Below are positions 6,601 to 7,437 of a stretch of 7,437 bases of DNA, piece after piece; positions within the stretch are counted from its first letter, which is position 1; every line of letters starts with the position of its first letter. The notes under the pieces were generated by a model that saw only the letters and a program-made list of their open reading frames with translations, was not told the origin of the DNA and made no database searches. Location: assembly GCA_016763665.1 (NCBI GenBank), contig JAESTI010000061.1, positions 1-7,437 on the forward strand. Reading direction: 5' to 3'. Made by a program: the position numbers and the translations under genes. Source of the DNA: Bacteroidia bacterium (GTDB taxonomy: Bacteria > Bacteroidota > Bacteroidia > Flavobacteriales > NORP286).

Positions 6601-6616
6601 CCTTTTTTGAAAAAGG
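6601..6616. repeat. Inverted repeat in the gdhA leader
   Basis: CCTTTTT and AAAAAGG form a 7-bp inverted repeat around a 2-nt centre (16 bases in all). It lies 4-20 bases downstream of the candidate gdhA -7 box, where a bound repressor could block initiation. The tight centre suits a protein-binding site better than an RNA hairpin. Confidence 0.35.
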
Positions 6617-6620
6617 AATA

Positions 6621-6628
6621 CAAAATTA
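6621..6628 (-). promoter_or_regulatory. Probable gdhA promoter -7 box
   Basis: The minus strand reads TAATTTTG, an exact TAnnTTTG match, giving a leader of roughly 45 nt before the ATG at 6569. The upstream TTTTATG at about 6653-6659 is a poor -33 match at slightly long spacing. The 131-bp gap from the cdsA stop supports a separate promoter here. Confidence 0.45.
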
Positions 6629-6630
6629 AC

Positions 6631-6640
6631 CAATTAATTG
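6631..6640. repeat. Perfect 10-bp palindrome upstream of the gdhA -7 box
   Basis: CAATTAATTG is self-complementary and sits in the spacer just upstream of the candidate gdhA -7 box, followed by an ATTGATTGATTA-like direct repeat. It could be an operator, but short A/T palindromes are common in such DNA. Confidence 0.25.
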
Positions 6641-6700
6641 ATTGATTATCATAAAACTTTTTATTAATCCCAGAACCACGTCACATACTATATGCCTTTG

Positions 6701-7437
6701 CTATAATATGTCATAATTATTTATAACATACAGATAAACAGCTACAAAGGGAGCTGATAGAAGTAAACTATCAAACCTATCCAAAATTCCACCATGTCCG
6801 GGTAAAATATTTCCTGAATCCTTATAATTAATACTCCTTTTAAACGATGATTCCACTAAATCTCCATAGGTGCCTGCAACAGTAACAATAATTGCCATAA
6901 TCAACCACTGGTATAGACTGAGCATATCTATGTATTGAGAAATCACATATGCAATCAACAAATTAAATGCAAAGCCGCTCCAAAATCCTTCCCATGATTT
7001 TTTAGGCGATATTCTTTCAAATAGTCGGTGCTCACCAAATTTGGAGCCTATAAAATAAGCAGCGGTATCATTTGTCCATACCAAAAGGAAATAACCTATT
7101 AATAGTTCTGGATGATATTGACCATCTTTTCCAAATGCTAAATAATTCAATGCAGCAAACGGAACAGCTATTAAAAGTAATCCTACTATTGTAAATGAAA
7201 TATTTGAGAATGGGTTATCTGACTTACGATATAATTCAAATACAAAAATCAAGAATAAAAGAGGAACAATTGATATCAAGATCATTGGACCATGTCCATT
7301 TGAAAAATACTGGTTGCATGATAAGAAAATCATCAATCCCAGCAGTATCCCATAAAATTTTTGCGGAAAGATCTGATGCTGTTCTGTTATCTTATAAAAC
7401 TCCCACAAACTTATACAGGTAATAAGCATAAACATCA
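6701..7437 (-). CDS. cdsA: Phosphatidate cytidylyltransferase (CDP-diglyceride synthase), N-terminus cut by window edge
   Basis: CdsA is an integral membrane enzyme that joins CTP and phosphatidic acid to give CDP-diacylglycerol, the precursor of all major phospholipids. The visible frame contains about 245 codons and remains open at the right edge. The ATG at 7435 falls inside the first or second hydrophobic segment (LITCISLWEFY), so it is probably an internal methionine and roughly 25-40 N-terminal residues lie outside. Seven or so further membrane segments can be seen. VWTNDTAAYFIG and ISPKKSWEG are family-typical, and the CdsA signature is complete near the C-terminus: SSFKRSINYKDSG followed by LPGHGGILDRFDS, with the acidic residues expected to bind the metal ion. 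Psd, later in the same lipid pathway, lies downstream on the same strand beyond gdhA. No terminator is evident between cdsA and gdhA. Confidence 0.95.
   Translation of the reverse strand, partial: MFMLITCISLWEFYKITEQHQIFPQKFYGILLGLMIFLSCNQYFSNGHGPMILISIVPLLFLIFVFELYRKSDNPFSNISFTIVGLLLIAVPFAALNYLAFGKDGQYHPELLIGYFLLVWTNDTAAYFIGSKFGEHRLFERISPKKSWEGFWSGFAFNLLIAYVISQYIDMLSLYQWLIMAIIVTVAGTYGDLVESSFKRSINYKDSGNILPGHGGILDRFDSLLLSAPFVAVYLYVINNYDIL

Noticed and set aside
7433..7435. ATG at 7435 as the cdsA start
   Set aside because: It falls two bases from the edge and inside a membrane segment that other family members precede with about 30 residues, so the gene is treated as cut by the window.

Overview
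The window looks like a piece of a Bacteroidota chromosome, most probably Cytophagales or a near relative. The base composition is A/T-rich. Several genes are preceded by the TAnnTTTG box typical of this phylum rather than by strong Shine-Dalgarno sequences. It also carries porX, a response regulator fused to a PglZ domain that is characteristic of Bacteroidota. The order-level guess is inference; the phylum is well supported. No rRNA, tRNA, CRISPR array, insertion sequence, phage gene or sign of recent transfer was seen.

Layout from left to right: (1) the first 280 codons of lpxD on the minus strand (lipid A biosynthesis), cut by the left edge; (2) a 272-bp A/T-rich divergent regulatory region holding candidate promoters for both directions and two inverted repeats; (3) a plus-strand run porX - tsaE - ald, i.e. 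a type IX secretion regulator, a tRNA t6A-modification ATPase and an alanine dehydrogenase; (4) ald meets psd tail to tail, with 2 bp between the stop codons; (5) a minus-strand run cdsA (cut by the right edge) - gdhA - psd, i.e. CDP-diacylglycerol synthase, glutamate dehydrogenase and phosphatidylserine decarboxylase. A clear hairpin terminator lies between gdhA and psd.

Functional themes are envelope lipids (lpxD, cdsA, psd), amino-nitrogen metabolism at the pyruvate/alanine and 2-oxoglutarate/glutamate nodes (ald, gdhA), T9SS control (porX) and translation fidelity (tsaE). CdsA and Psd are the first and last steps of phosphatidylethanolamine synthesis; the intermediate serine transferase is not in the window. 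All visible genes look intact. This is mostly core-genome housekeeping DNA, and I do not see an undescribed multi-gene system. The points most worth a second look are the His-to-Gln change at the usual catalytic position of Ald, the terminator placed almost against the psd start codon with gdhA inserted between two phospholipid genes, and the palindromes at the porX and gdhA promoters.
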